Origin: Flammeovirgaceae bacterium UBA1842
GTDB taxonomy: Bacteria > Bacteroidota > Bacteroidia > Cytophagales > Cyclobacteriaceae
NCBI GenBank assembly: GCA_002338655.1
Contig: DDIU01000019.1
Span: 1-64,000, forward strand
Direction of reading: 5' to 3'
Length of the DNA stretch: 64,000 nt
Shown one piece after another: positions 17,227 through 26,405 of this stretch. Each line of letters opens with the position of its first letter. Within the stretch, counting starts at the first letter, position 1. The notes below the pieces were generated by a model, which worked only from the letters and a program-made list of their open reading frames with translations, was not told where the DNA came from and searched no databases. The position numbers were made by a program, and so were the translations under genes.

Positions 17227-18864
17227 TTATGGATATATCGTGGCAATGGAAATCGACCTCTCAAGTGATATTTTCGCTTGAGTAAGTTCTTTCTCTGACC
17301 AGTTAAATTGAGATGAAAATTCGTGCAAAACGTTATCCTTATACTTGATCATTTGTTGGATATCAAAGTATAGCATGCCGGATCTTCTTACAAAGAAATC
17401 AGTTGGCCAAATTATCCATTCATTTTTTATACAGAACTTAATTTCTGATAACAGTAGGGACAGTTGAGGCGCTATGGATAAATCCATTTGTTCAATGATT
17501 TCATCCGTTTGGCGCCCATAGTTGCTCACTAAATAAGATGGGTAATGCTCCTCTAAGTTTGATAACTTTTTAGCTACTTCCATAGTATAGCTTTCAACTT
17601 CGGCAGCACTTTTAAACGGCCCGCCAACGAGCGCTATTTGTCGTGTAAAACACTTTTTCAGATTAACCCCATTGAGCGAGTTTCTATTTTTTTTAATTGC
17701 TGTATCGATAATCTTCATTGCCATTCTCCTATAACCTGTCAGCTTACCTCCGGCTATTGATATCAGGCCTGTTTCAGACATAAATACCTCGTCTTTTCTC
17801 GATAACTCTGATGGTGATTTCCCCTCTTCGTGTATGAGAGGCCTTAACCCAGCCCATGCGGATTGAACATCTTTTGAGGATAATTGAATATTAGGAAAAG
17901 CTTCGTTAACCGCTGTTAGCAGGTAATCGACATCTTTTTGTTCTATGGTGATCTCCTCTTTGCTACCAAAATAGTCCGTATCGGTGGTTCCGATATAAGT
18001 TATTTTACCTCTGGGTATGGCGAAGATCATACGACCATCAGTGACATCAAAATACAACGCTTGCTGAATAGGAAATTTCTCATAATCAACAACGATATGT
18101 ATCCCTTTAGTGAGATGTAACCTTTTGTCTGTCAATGATTTATCCTTTGTCCTCAGTTCATCGACCCAAGGCCCCGATGCATTTATCAGGATTTTACCCT
18201 TAATTTGAATGTGTTGGCCAGATATATTATCCTTGGCATTAATTCCGTTTACTTTACCTTCATTATAGGTCAAGTCAGTGACTTCAAGGTAATTGATGCA
18301 TTTGGCCCCATATTTTGATGTAGCCGTTTTGATTACTTCAATAGTCAACCGAGCGTCATCAGTGCGGTATTCGGCATAGAGTCCAGCCCCTTTCAGACTA
18401 TTCGGATCGAGCAGTGGCTCATGAGTTAGTGCTTGTTTTTTGGAAAGGATAACCCTTTTATCTTTTTCGTCAACACCTGCGAGCAAATCATAAATTTTCA
18501 AACCTATTGATGTGAGCATACGTCCAAAATTTCCGCCCTTTTTAAAGGGTAGGAGCATTTTCTCCGCCCTTACCAAGTGAGGTGCCAGTTTATGGACAAT
18601 GGCGCGTTCTCTACCGACCTGATGCACAAGGCCAATTTCAAATTGTTTAAGATAGCGGAGGCCTCCATGAATTAATTTCGTTGACCTACTGCTAGTTCCG
18701 GAAGCGAAGTCGTTCTTTTCTACTAGGAGGGTTTTTAAACCCCTTGATGATGCGTCTAATGCTATGCCCGCCCCTGTGATTCCACCACCTATTACAATCA
18801 AATCAAATGATTCTGTTTTGAGAGAGTGAAGTAAAGTTGATCTGTCTAATAATGAATCGTCCAT
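17227..18864 (-). CDS. glpD: Aerobic-type glycerol-3-phosphate dehydrogenase (FAD)
   Basis: A 545-residue FAD enzyme oxidising glycerol 3-phosphate to dihydroxyacetone phosphate and passing electrons to the quinone pool. The N-terminal FAD fold shows FDLIVIGGGITGAGIALDAS followed by GTSSRSTKLIHGGLRYLKQF, both diagnostic for GlpD. A C-terminal DAO cap domain is present. ATG at 18864 is preferred over the TTG one codon earlier. The SusD terminator lies upstream and an amylase promoter region downstream, so it appears to be a single-gene unit placed between starch genes. No glpF or glpK is in the window. Confidence 0.93.
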   Translation of the reverse strand: MDDSLLDRSTLLHSLKTESFDLIVIGGGITGAGIALDASSRGLKTLLVEKNDFASGTSSRSTKLIHGGLRYLKQFEIGLVHQVGRERAIVHKLAPHLVRAEKMLLPFKKGGNFGRMLTSIGLKIYDLLAGVDEKDKRVILSKKQALTHEPLLDPNSLKGAGLYAEYRTDDARLTIEVIKTATSKYGAKCINYLEVTDLTYNEGKVNGINAKDNISGQHIQIKGKILINASGPWVDELRTKDKSLTDKRLHLTKGIHIVVDYEKFPIQQALYFDVTDGRMIFAIPRGKITYIGTTDTDYFGSKEEITIEQKDVDYLLTAVNEAFPNIQLSSKDVQSAWAGLRPLIHEEGKSPSELSRKDEVFMSETGLISIAGGKLTGYRRMAMKIIDTAIKKNRNSLNGVNLKKCFTRQIALVGGPFKSAAEVESYTMEVAKKLSNLEEHYPSYLVSNYGRQTDEIIEQMDLSIAPQLSLLLSEIKFCIKNEWIIWPTDFFVRRSGMLYFDIQQMIKYKDNVLHEFSSQFNWSEKELTQAKISLERSISIATIYP

Positions 18865-18967
18865 CAAATTGTGTTAAAAAAGGTAGATAGAACTATAGAA
18901 GACATATCACTAATGGATTAGTTGGGTAGGTTAATATAGCAAATCATTATAATATTTTACACAAAAC

Positions 18968-18998
18968 AAAGAAGCCATCCTTATGAGATGGCTTCTTT
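18968..18998 (-). terminator. Intrinsic terminator after susD
   Basis: A perfect 12-bp stem, AAAGAAGCCATC with GATGGCTTCTTT, and a 7-base loop, ending in a T run on the minus strand. It lies 20 bases after the susD stop codon and separates the Sus genes from glpD. The structure is symmetric but only minus-strand genes can use it here. Confidence 0.85.
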
Positions 18999-19017
18999 AA
19001 TGTGGTAATACTAAAAT

Positions 19018-20583
19018 TTAGTAACCGGGATTTTGTTTTAATCCGGGATTGGCGGCTAAGTCAGTGGCAGGAATTGGAAAAATATTGTATTTGGCATCAG
19101 TAACTGAACCGGCTTCAGTTCCCCCCTTCCATGGCCATACACCTGAAGTAGTAAATTGCCCAAAACGTATTAAATCAACTCTCCTTGTAGCTTCCCAATA
19201 TAATTCCCGGGATCTTTCGTCTAGGATAAAATCCAATGTTAATTGACCTGATGTAATATTACCACTAGCATTACCATAAGCCCTTTGTCTTAAATCATTT
19301 ACCAAGGTAAGTGCAGTGGCCAGATCGCCCCCTGTTCCTCCCCGTAATACTGCCTCGGCATACATCAAATAAGCATCCGCTAATCTAAAAACAGGCCAAT
19401 CAGTATCAACAAAAGTAGCATTACTTCCATCTGCACCAGTTGATGTTTTGTTAACATATTTAGGCACTCCATAGCCACCTATTGAAGCGTTGTCATTTGG
19501 TTCTGGCAATTCAATGGATCTTCCCGCTGTTACAAAAATCGCTCGTTTGTCGGTTGCTCCAGTTATATCAGCAAACTTATTAACAAACACTTTAGTAGCC
19601 CTTGGCCCTGACCAACCTGCGTCTACACCATAATCTTCAGGTGTCATTGTTCCTAAAATGGGAGCATGTACTAAAAATGTTGTACCCCCCCAGGTTTGAG
19701 AGTTTAACCCATCTGAAGTGAAATTAAAGATCAATTCATTTGAAGTATCATTATCCGCCATAAAATTGGCTAAATAATTAGGGTTTAGCGTGTATCCCGC
19801 AGAGATTACTTTATTCACTGCTGTTAAGCATTCTGTGTACTTTGGCGCACCAATATATACCTCTGCATTTAAATAAAGTTTTGCCTGTAACATCCAAACC
19901 GCTCCTTTATCAACCCGCCCATATTCGTTACTTCTCGGGTTGGGGAGTAATCCTTCTATTTCATTAAGCTCTGTTTCAATGAAAGTGAATAATTGATCTG
20001 GTGTGGCTTGAGTAGGTGGTGCTGACGTAATGGTTGTAACTAGTGGCACATTCCGGAACAAATCCAATGCATGCCAATAGGCCATCGCCCTTAGAAAACG
20101 GACTTCATTTCTAAATTCCAAGATTTCATCCACTTCACCTTCCTTGACACCATTATCAGCAATCTTTTCAGCTGTAGATTGCTCCAAGAAATCATTGGAC
20201 AAAGATATTATTAATGCCAATCGATAATACAATACCCTTACAAATTGATTTTCCGAAGTCCATTGATGCGTGTTCATATCCTGAATACCACCATCGGTCC
20301 AAGTTAGATGGGTTTCATCAGTGGTTATTTGTTGTGCTTTCCAATAGGCACGCATATAGCTAGTAAAACCTTCGTCATTGACCAATGCCAAATCTGGATC
20401 ACCAGCTGGTCCATCCTGACCAGTAAGCATATAAGCCGCATAAATTTTACCCATATATTGTTTATAAGCAAAGGCATCTGTAAAAGTAAAATTTGCCGTT
20501 GTACCTGTCGCAGGTTTCAAATCCAGATCAGTACAGCTTGTAAAAACAACTAGCAGTATAAATGTTGTGATTATCTTTTTCAT
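19018..20583 (-). CDS. SusD/RagB-family outer-membrane glycan-binding lipoprotein
   Basis: A 521-residue SusD homologue: lipoprotein signal ending in VVFTSC (Cys17), the mature N-terminus TDLDLKPATG, helical TPR-like architecture, and the C-terminal features typical of the family (a VNDLRQRAYG block, FILDERSRELYWEATRRVDLIRFGQF and a PIPATDLAANPGLKQNPGY ending). SusD caps the SusC channel and presents oligosaccharide to it. The gene starts 11 bases after susC. The genomic context predicts starch or maltodextrin as ligand. Confidence 0.95.
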   Translation of the reverse strand: MKKIITTFILLVVFTSCTDLDLKPATGTTANFTFTDAFAYKQYMGKIYAAYMLTGQDGPAGDPDLALVNDEGFTSYMRAYWKAQQITTDETHLTWTDGGIQDMNTHQWTSENQFVRVLYYRLALIISLSNDFLEQSTAEKIADNGVKEGEVDEILEFRNEVRFLRAMAYWHALDLFRNVPLVTTITSAPPTQATPDQLFTFIETELNEIEGLLPNPRSNEYGRVDKGAVWMLQAKLYLNAEVYIGAPKYTECLTAVNKVISAGYTLNPNYLANFMADNDTSNELIFNFTSDGLNSQTWGGTTFLVHAPILGTMTPEDYGVDAGWSGPRATKVFVNKFADITGATDKRAIFVTAGRSIELPEPNDNASIGGYGVPKYVNKTSTGADGSNATFVDTDWPVFRLADAYLMYAEAVLRGGTGGDLATALTLVNDLRQRAYGNASGNITSGQLTLDFILDERSRELYWEATRRVDLIRFGQFTTSGVWPWKGGTEAGSVTDAKYNIFPIPATDLAANPGLKQNPGY

Positions 20584-20593
20584 ATTCTTAAAA

Positions 20594-23563
20594 TTAAAAA
20601 TTCAAACTTACACCAACGATATAGGTGGTTGCCATTGGATAGCCCGCATTATCAATCCCACCTGATATTTCGGGATTTGGTCCGCTATACCCTGACAGGG
20701 TAAATAAATTATGAACGGTACCGTATATCCGTGCATTCAAAAATTTAAGTTTATTGTAATTATAACTTAATGTAATGTTGTCCATCCTTAAAAAGGAAGC
20801 ATTTTCAACATAATAATCTGAATGCAATTGCCTACTGTTATAGTTGGTTTCTAGTGCCGATTCATGAATATTATTTCGAATACCTCCTTGAAAAATCTGA
20901 GAATAATAACCATTGGCTGAGGCAGTATTATTATAAACTTCGTTACCTAGGTTACTTCTAAGGGTAAAATCCAATCCAAAATTTCCGTACGTCATACTTG
21001 AGGTAAACCCTAATATCACATCTGGAGCAGGCTTGCCCACTATCTGCAAATCATCTTCATTGATTTGTCCATCATTATTTACATCCTGATATTTTACACC
21101 ACTTGAAGAAACACCATTTGGATCTCGGATATAGGTATAAAATGCATCATAAGCCTCGCCAACTTTCCAAATCTTTATGGTTTGACCTACGTCACCACTT
21201 ATTCCACCCGTTGGTAAACCGGGGCTATCTGCACCACCTCTATCCAGTTTTGTGATTTCATTTTTATTCCATGCGGCATTAAAACTTATATCCCAATCAA
21301 ATTTTTGACGATCATAAACAACATAATTCAAACCAAGCTCAATGCCTTTGTTATACATTTCAGCGATATTGGTTGTTACTACATCACTTACATTAGTAAA
21401 TGCAGGGGGCGCAACAGTCGCTAATAGATCAGTAGTTACCTTATTGTAGTAATCTAGCGTACCCGTCAAACGATTATCCAGTAAACCAAAGTCCAAACCT
21501 ATGTTAGTAGTGGTAGTGGTTTCCCATTTTATATCTGGATCTACACCGGTAGGCCTTAACAGGTTATAGAATGTGTTGCCAAATTGATACCTGGCATCAT
21601 TGGTACTTGAGAAATAAAATTTTTCGTACCTATAATCACCAATAGCCTGATTTCCTAACTGCCCCCATCCCACACGCAATTTTAAATTTGAAAATGTCTG
21701 AGTCAAGAACGACATAAAATCCTCTTCTAACAGTCTCCATCCAAGAGCTACTGAAGGAAATACCCCATATCGGTTGCCTGATCCAAATCGAGTTGAGCCA
21801 TCATACCTTATACTTGATGTCAGTAAATACCTATCTTTTAATGAAATATTTACTCTGCCATAGACGGCTTGCAACTGATTTTCGACCGCATTTATTTCCC
21901 AAGGTTTAAGGTTGCCAATAACTGCGGGATTATTCCAACCGTAAACGTTAGTAGTCAAGTCATCCCCAAAAATTCCAAAAGATTCCGAGTAAGTTTCTTG
22001 GTAGGAATATCCAGCCAATATTTCAAAATTGGTTTCAATTTTTTCTATTTCCTTCTTAAAACTAATATAGGGTTCAAAATTATAAGTATATGCTTTATGA
22101 GCTCCTTCGCTTATAAAACCAAGATTACTGGTTCCAGACAAATAGGTGGTTGGGGTAAATTGTTGTGACTTACCGTCTCTGAAATCCGCTGAACCTATTA
22201 CATTAAGAGCAAGCCCTTTTATATATGGAATTTTATATTCTGCATTCAATGCAGTAAAATTTCTTCTTGTTTCGCCAATGTTTTTAACCTGTTCCAAAGT
22301 AGAAACTGGATTGGCAGGTGCCAACCCTTGTTTCCATTCCCAATAGCCTCCGTAATCTTCATTGGCTGAATCATAAATAGGTTGTGTAGGGTCAAATGTG
22401 AATACTGCACCCGAAACCGAACCAAAATTGTCTTTACTCAATGCACTGCGCTGCTGAACCGATACAGTTAAGTCATCATTTAGCATTTTCGTTGTTACTT
22501 TCACGTTTGCCCTGGTAACTTCATTTTTTGAATACTTTACTACACCATTGTTAACTTGATGGTTTAGGGAAACTGAAAATGTTGACTTATCGGTTCCTCC
22601 AGAAAACGATACATTATGACTTTGACCAGAAATTGGCTGAACTACTTCATCTACCCAAACTGTATTACTATTACCTAACAATGGTAAAACCTGAGGCGCT
22701 TTATTTGCTACAACAGCCCGGAAGTTTGAAGGGCTCAGAAATCCATAATCTACTTTAGGCCTTGAATATGAGTAATACCCATCGTATGATATCTTTGGAA
22801 CACCAGATTTACCAGATTTAGTTGTAATAAGAATTACTCCTGCGGCTGCCCGGGCACCATAAATTGCCGCAGCTGAAGCATCCTTTAAAATGGTCATGGA
22901 TTCAATATCGCTGGGATTGATAAAATTCAGCCCATTTCGGCCTCCACCATAACCGGTATTATCTAAAGTGACACCATCTACCACTATTAGTGGCTGGGCT
23001 CCTGCGTTCAAAGAGGTAACACCCCTTATTACTATATTTGGTGAGCCACCAGGTTCAGTACTTGGAGTAATAGAAACACCAGCTACTTTTCCGGCAATTA
23101 GGTTGTCTGCACTTGCAATCGCACCTTTGTTAAAATCTTTAGCATTGACTGTCGATACTACACCTGTCACATCTTTAGACTCCTGAGTACCATATCCAAC
23201 AACCACAACTTCAGAAAGCTGAGTAATGTCAATTTCCAGTGAAACATCAATAACCGATTGATTGCCTACCGTAATTTCTTTTGTTTTGTAACCCACAAAA
23301 GAGATTAGCAAAACAGCATCGTTCCCCACGGAAAGTGAGTAGTTCCCATCCACATCTGTAATCGTTCCCGCTGTTTGGCCCTTTATGACTATGGTAGCAC
23401 CTGGCATCGATTCACCGGTGTCCGCATCAGATATCTTCCCTGAAACCATGCGTTCCTGAGCAAACAAATTACTACTTATTAGTAAAAAGGCACCTATAAA
23501 TAGCATTCCGAGTTTGTGTCGTCCGACACAAGGCCATAATCTAGTTGTAATGATCTTATTCAT
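20594..23563 (-). CDS. SusC/RagA-family TonB-dependent outer-membrane transporter
   Basis: A 989-residue TonB-dependent receptor. A long signal peptide (cleaved after NLFAQ, about residue 36) is followed by a carboxypeptidase-regulatory-like domain (about 40-115), a TonB box region near EVVVVGYGTQ, the plug domain with the SusC signature (VIRGVTSLNAGAQPLIVVDG, then DASAAAIYGARAAAGVILIT), and a 22-strand barrel ending in phenylalanine. It imports oligosaccharide with its SusD partner encoded 11 bases downstream. It begins 26 bases after the GH13 gene, consistent with one transcript. Confidence 0.96.
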   Translation of the reverse strand: MNKIITTRLWPCVGRHKLGMLFIGAFLLISSNLFAQERMVSGKISDADTGESMPGATIVIKGQTAGTITDVDGNYSLSVGNDAVLLISFVGYKTKEITVGNQSVIDVSLEIDITQLSEVVVVGYGTQESKDVTGVVSTVNAKDFNKGAIASADNLIAGKVAGVSITPSTEPGGSPNIVIRGVTSLNAGAQPLIVVDGVTLDNTGYGGGRNGLNFINPSDIESMTILKDASAAAIYGARAAAGVILITTKSGKSGVPKISYDGYYSYSRPKVDYGFLSPSNFRAVVANKAPQVLPLLGNSNTVWVDEVVQPISGQSHNVSFSGGTDKSTFSVSLNHQVNNGVVKYSKNEVTRANVKVTTKMLNDDLTVSVQQRSALSKDNFGSVSGAVFTFDPTQPIYDSANEDYGGYWEWKQGLAPANPVSTLEQVKNIGETRRNFTALNAEYKIPYIKGLALNVIGSADFRDGKSQQFTPTTYLSGTSNLGFISEGAHKAYTYNFEPYISFKKEIEKIETNFEILAGYSYQETYSESFGIFGDDLTTNVYGWNNPAVIGNLKPWEINAVENQLQAVYGRVNISLKDRYLLTSSIRYDGSTRFGSGNRYGVFPSVALGWRLLEEDFMSFLTQTFSNLKLRVGWGQLGNQAIGDYRYEKFYFSSTNDARYQFGNTFYNLLRPTGVDPDIKWETTTTTNIGLDFGLLDNRLTGTLDYYNKVTTDLLATVAPPAFTNVSDVVTTNIAEMYNKGIELGLNYVVYDRQKFDWDISFNAAWNKNEITKLDRGGADSPGLPTGGISGDVGQTIKIWKVGEAYDAFYTYIRDPNGVSSSGVKYQDVNNDGQINEDDLQIVGKPAPDVILGFTSSMTYGNFGLDFTLRSNLGNEVYNNTASANGYYSQIFQGGIRNNIHESALETNYNSRQLHSDYYVENASFLRMDNITLSYNYNKLKFLNARIYGTVHNLFTLSGYSGPNPEISGGIDNAGYPMATTYIVGVSLNF

Positions 23564-23588
23564 ATTTGTTTATTTGTAAGTGTTCCAA

Positions 23589-26333
23589 TTATTCTTTAAT
23601 GAGTCGCTTTACTATTTTAGTATCAAATTCATCCATCAATGTAACAAAATATACACCTGGCTGAAGGCCACTAATATCTATTCGGTTTTCAGTTATTCTA
23701 CTGTTGGCTACTACCTTTCCTTGTAAATCAGTAATAGTGACTTTTTCCCATTTATTATATGTATTTATATAAATGAAGTTTCCAGCCGGATTTGGATAAA
23801 GGGTTGTTAGGCCTTTCTTCAAATAATCTTCTACGCTGGTTATATAGTTGGCTGGATTACCATCTATATAATTTTCAATTGGTGCCGAAGTGAATATTTT
23901 GAAGTCCCCACCTTGTAAGGATATTTCATGGTTTGCATAATCTGTAACTTCAATGCTTTCCCCAGAAAAATAATCATACCATGTCCCATTTTTAGTAAAA
24001 TGAGCGTTGGTGAATTCTGATGAAAATCCAAAATTCCCTACAATGGAAATTGAAGCATCCGGGTGATCGATAGTGATATACTTGATTGTGGAACTCGAAT
24101 TCCATGAAAAATAAGTAGGATCAAAAAAACTGGTGTTCTTTTTAAGTTGAATTAAGGAAGAATAAACATCAAATAGTTCCTTGCGTTGTGGGTCATCAAA
24201 ATACTCCCAATGAGTAGGTTTTATTCCCAATCGGTCATTGTTCAATTCTTCATCGTAGCCCAATTCTCCAAATTGCCAGATCATTTTTGGGCCTGGAACA
24301 GTAAAAAAGAAAGCTGCGTTTAGTTTTAACCTTTGCAATCCTTGCGTCAAATCAGTGGTTTTGAACACGTCCCAAGCCACCCGTTCTTCATCATGACTCT
24401 CCATATATCCCACTAAGTTAGGCTCATCCCAGCCACGATTAGTATGTAACAGTGAAATTAAAGATGATGGCTTACCCTTGGCCAGATCACGATAAGTATG
24501 ATTCATATTGCCCCATAGCATGATGCCATAATTGGCCAGCTCCTGTTCCTCTTTATTTTCGGCCAAATGTTCAAATATGACGTAGGCATCAGATTTAACT
24601 TCCCTGATTTTGTCAGTCATTCTCTTTAGCAGTGCTATTCGTTGTGCATCGTATAAGCTGCCCCAGCTATCACCCGAATTACTTTTGAAATTATTCCCAA
24701 ATCCTTTAGTAAAATCAAATCTAAAACCATCAACCTTATATTCGTTGATCCAATAGCTGTTTATACTGTCAACCAAATTCTGTGTATAAATGCTTTCATG
24801 ATTAAAATCTACACCCCACTGTGCATCAGGATTTTCGAAATTACTATACTCATTATACCACGGATTATCACTAGCTGGTCTACCTCCAGTATCATTCCAG
24901 TACATTCTGGCCAAAGGTGATGAATTGAAAGAATGATTTAACACTAAGTCTATGATCACGGCTATTCCCCGACTATGGCATTCATCTATAAGGGCTTTAA
25001 AATCGTTTTTAGTACCATAGTATTTATCTGGAGCAAAATAAAAATTGGGATTATACCCCCAACTTTGATTTCCCTCAAATTCATTAGTGGGCATAAATTC
25101 TATAGCATTGATCCCTAAACTTTGTAAATAGTCTAGCCGATCCATAACAGCCCTATAGGAATGCCTCTCATCAAAATCGCGTACGAGCAGCTCATAAATA
25201 ACTAAATCCTCTTTTGCAGGGGCTACAAAATTCGGGGTTTGCCATGCATAGGGCGTTTGACCTGTTTGCAATACAGAGGCTCTGTAACTGGTTTTCCCAT
25301 CTGGATAACTGATCAAGTTTGGATAGGTCTCAGAGTCAATATCTTTGTCATCCCATGGGTCACTTACTTTATCGGTATAGGGATCAGCAACCAATATTTT
25401 TCCATCAATTAGATATTGGAATATATACTCAGTTGTAGGTGATAAATTGTTAATAGTAAGCCAAAAACGCTCTCCATCCTGATGCATTAAATAATTGTTA
25501 TCTAAAGACCAATCATTAAAGTCACCTACAACGAAAACATTCTGTTTGTTTGGTGCAAGCAATACTAATGTGGCTGTGGTATTATCAGAGGTATAATTAA
25601 TTCCTGGAATTAGTCCAGATGGAATGGACACTTGTTGTGGGGTAGGCGGTATTGTATAGCTATAAGTCCTTTCAAGTTCATCAGTGCCATTGTTGGCCGT
25701 TACTTTGAGTTTATGCACAAGGCCATCATCAATAACGCCATGGGAGGTTTCGAAAAGCGTTGTACCATTGACTGTACTTTCAAGATTTCCATCCAGATAA
25801 AAGTTAAATGTGGCCGGCTCAGAAGTCTTGGCAACTACATTAATCGATTGTCCTGAGGTATAAAACCCATAGTTATTGGCTGGGCTTTCAAGTTTAAGCT
25901 CAAATCCAGTAGAAACCGAAGTAACATAATCGGTCGATTGGCCATTGGACCAATCATTGCCCTTGATAAGCATCCCTACTTCTGAAATTTCCTCTTTAGA
26001 CTTATCAGTGAAGTCGGTCAGTGTAATGGTGATAGTGAATTTATGCACACCCCCCTCAACTGATTTGGTGAACTTTGCCGGGTTGGTGGCCGTAGTGTTT
26101 GAATTGGCAGGATTGACATTTGAAGCTACGTTAACATTGGATTGATCCGGCAACCAAAGCCAAAGCCATGCTTCAGTCAATGAACTTAGGCTAGTTCCAG
26201 TGACATTATAGGTAATTGTGATTGGTTCGTCAGCTGCGAAGAACTCTGGGGAAATACTAGGTGATACCGATACTTTTTGGGCAAAGGCCAAATGAGCACA
26301 AAAGAATAAAAAAATGACTGAAAATAATTTCAA
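23589..26333 (-). CDS. Secreted multidomain GH13 amylase with T9SS sorting domain
   Basis: A 914-residue secreted enzyme. Order of parts: signal peptide (1-19), two beta-sandwich domains (about 20-230), a CBM48-like domain containing VFVVGDFNDWS (about 240-335), and the GH13 barrel (about 370-760) with D540 (VDGFRFDFTK), E588 (VIFEHLAE) and D648 (MESHDEER). A C-terminal type A sorting domain (about 840-914) with LYPNPAGNFIYI and LQPGVYFVTL directs export by the type IX system and usually leads to surface anchoring or release. The start is TTG at 26333: no in-frame ATG exists upstream, and this start gives an intact signal peptide. An intrinsic-terminator hairpin lies only 16 bases upstream. 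It probably initiates starch cleavage outside the cell. Confidence 0.92.
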   Translation of the reverse strand: MKLFSVIFLFFCAHLAFAQKVSVSPSISPEFFAADEPITITYNVTGTSLSSLTEAWLWLWLPDQSNVNVASNVNPANSNTTATNPAKFTKSVEGGVHKFTITITLTDFTDKSKEEISEVGMLIKGNDWSNGQSTDYVTSVSTGFELKLESPANNYGFYTSGQSINVVAKTSEPATFNFYLDGNLESTVNGTTLFETSHGVIDDGLVHKLKVTANNGTDELERTYSYTIPPTPQQVSIPSGLIPGINYTSDNTTATLVLLAPNKQNVFVVGDFNDWSLDNNYLMHQDGERFWLTINNLSPTTEYIFQYLIDGKILVADPYTDKVSDPWDDKDIDSETYPNLISYPDGKTSYRASVLQTGQTPYAWQTPNFVAPAKEDLVIYELLVRDFDERHSYRAVMDRLDYLQSLGINAIEFMPTNEFEGNQSWGYNPNFYFAPDKYYGTKNDFKALIDECHSRGIAVIIDLVLNHSFNSSPLARMYWNDTGGRPASDNPWYNEYSNFENPDAQWGVDFNHESIYTQNLVDSINSYWINEYKVDGFRFDFTKGFGNNFKSNSGDSWGSLYDAQRIALLKRMTDKIREVKSDAYVIFEHLAENKEEQELANYGIMLWGNMNHTYRDLAKGKPSSLISLLHTNRGWDEPNLVGYMESHDEERVAWDVFKTTDLTQGLQRLKLNAAFFFTVPGPKMIWQFGELGYDEELNNDRLGIKPTHWEYFDDPQRKELFDVYSSLIQLKKNTSFFDPTYFSWNSSSTIKYITIDHPDASISIVGNFGFSSEFTNAHFTKNGTWYDYFSGESIEVTDYANHEISLQGGDFKIFTSAPIENYIDGNPANYITSVEDYLKKGLTTLYPNPAGNFIYINTYNKWEKVTITDLQGKVVANSRITENRIDISGLQPGVYFVTLMDEFDTKIVKRLIKE

Positions 26334-26349
26334 GATTACAGGGAGTTTT

Positions 26350-26385
26350 AAAAAAGCTGCCCATTTAATATTGGGCAGCTTTTTT
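26350..26385 (-). terminator. Intrinsic terminator (or attenuator) between susE-like gene and GH13 gene
   Basis: A perfect 14-bp stem, AAAAAAGCTGCCCA with TGGGCAGCTTTTTT, and an 8-base loop. On the minus strand it follows the SusE-like stop codon by 20 bases and has a run of six T. The next gene starts only 16 bases beyond it, leaving no room for a promoter after the hairpin. Transcription of the amylase-susC-susD genes therefore has to read through it or start inside the previous gene. Confidence 0.85.
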
Positions 26386-26405
26386 CATTTTAGTTAACAA
26401 TTAAT

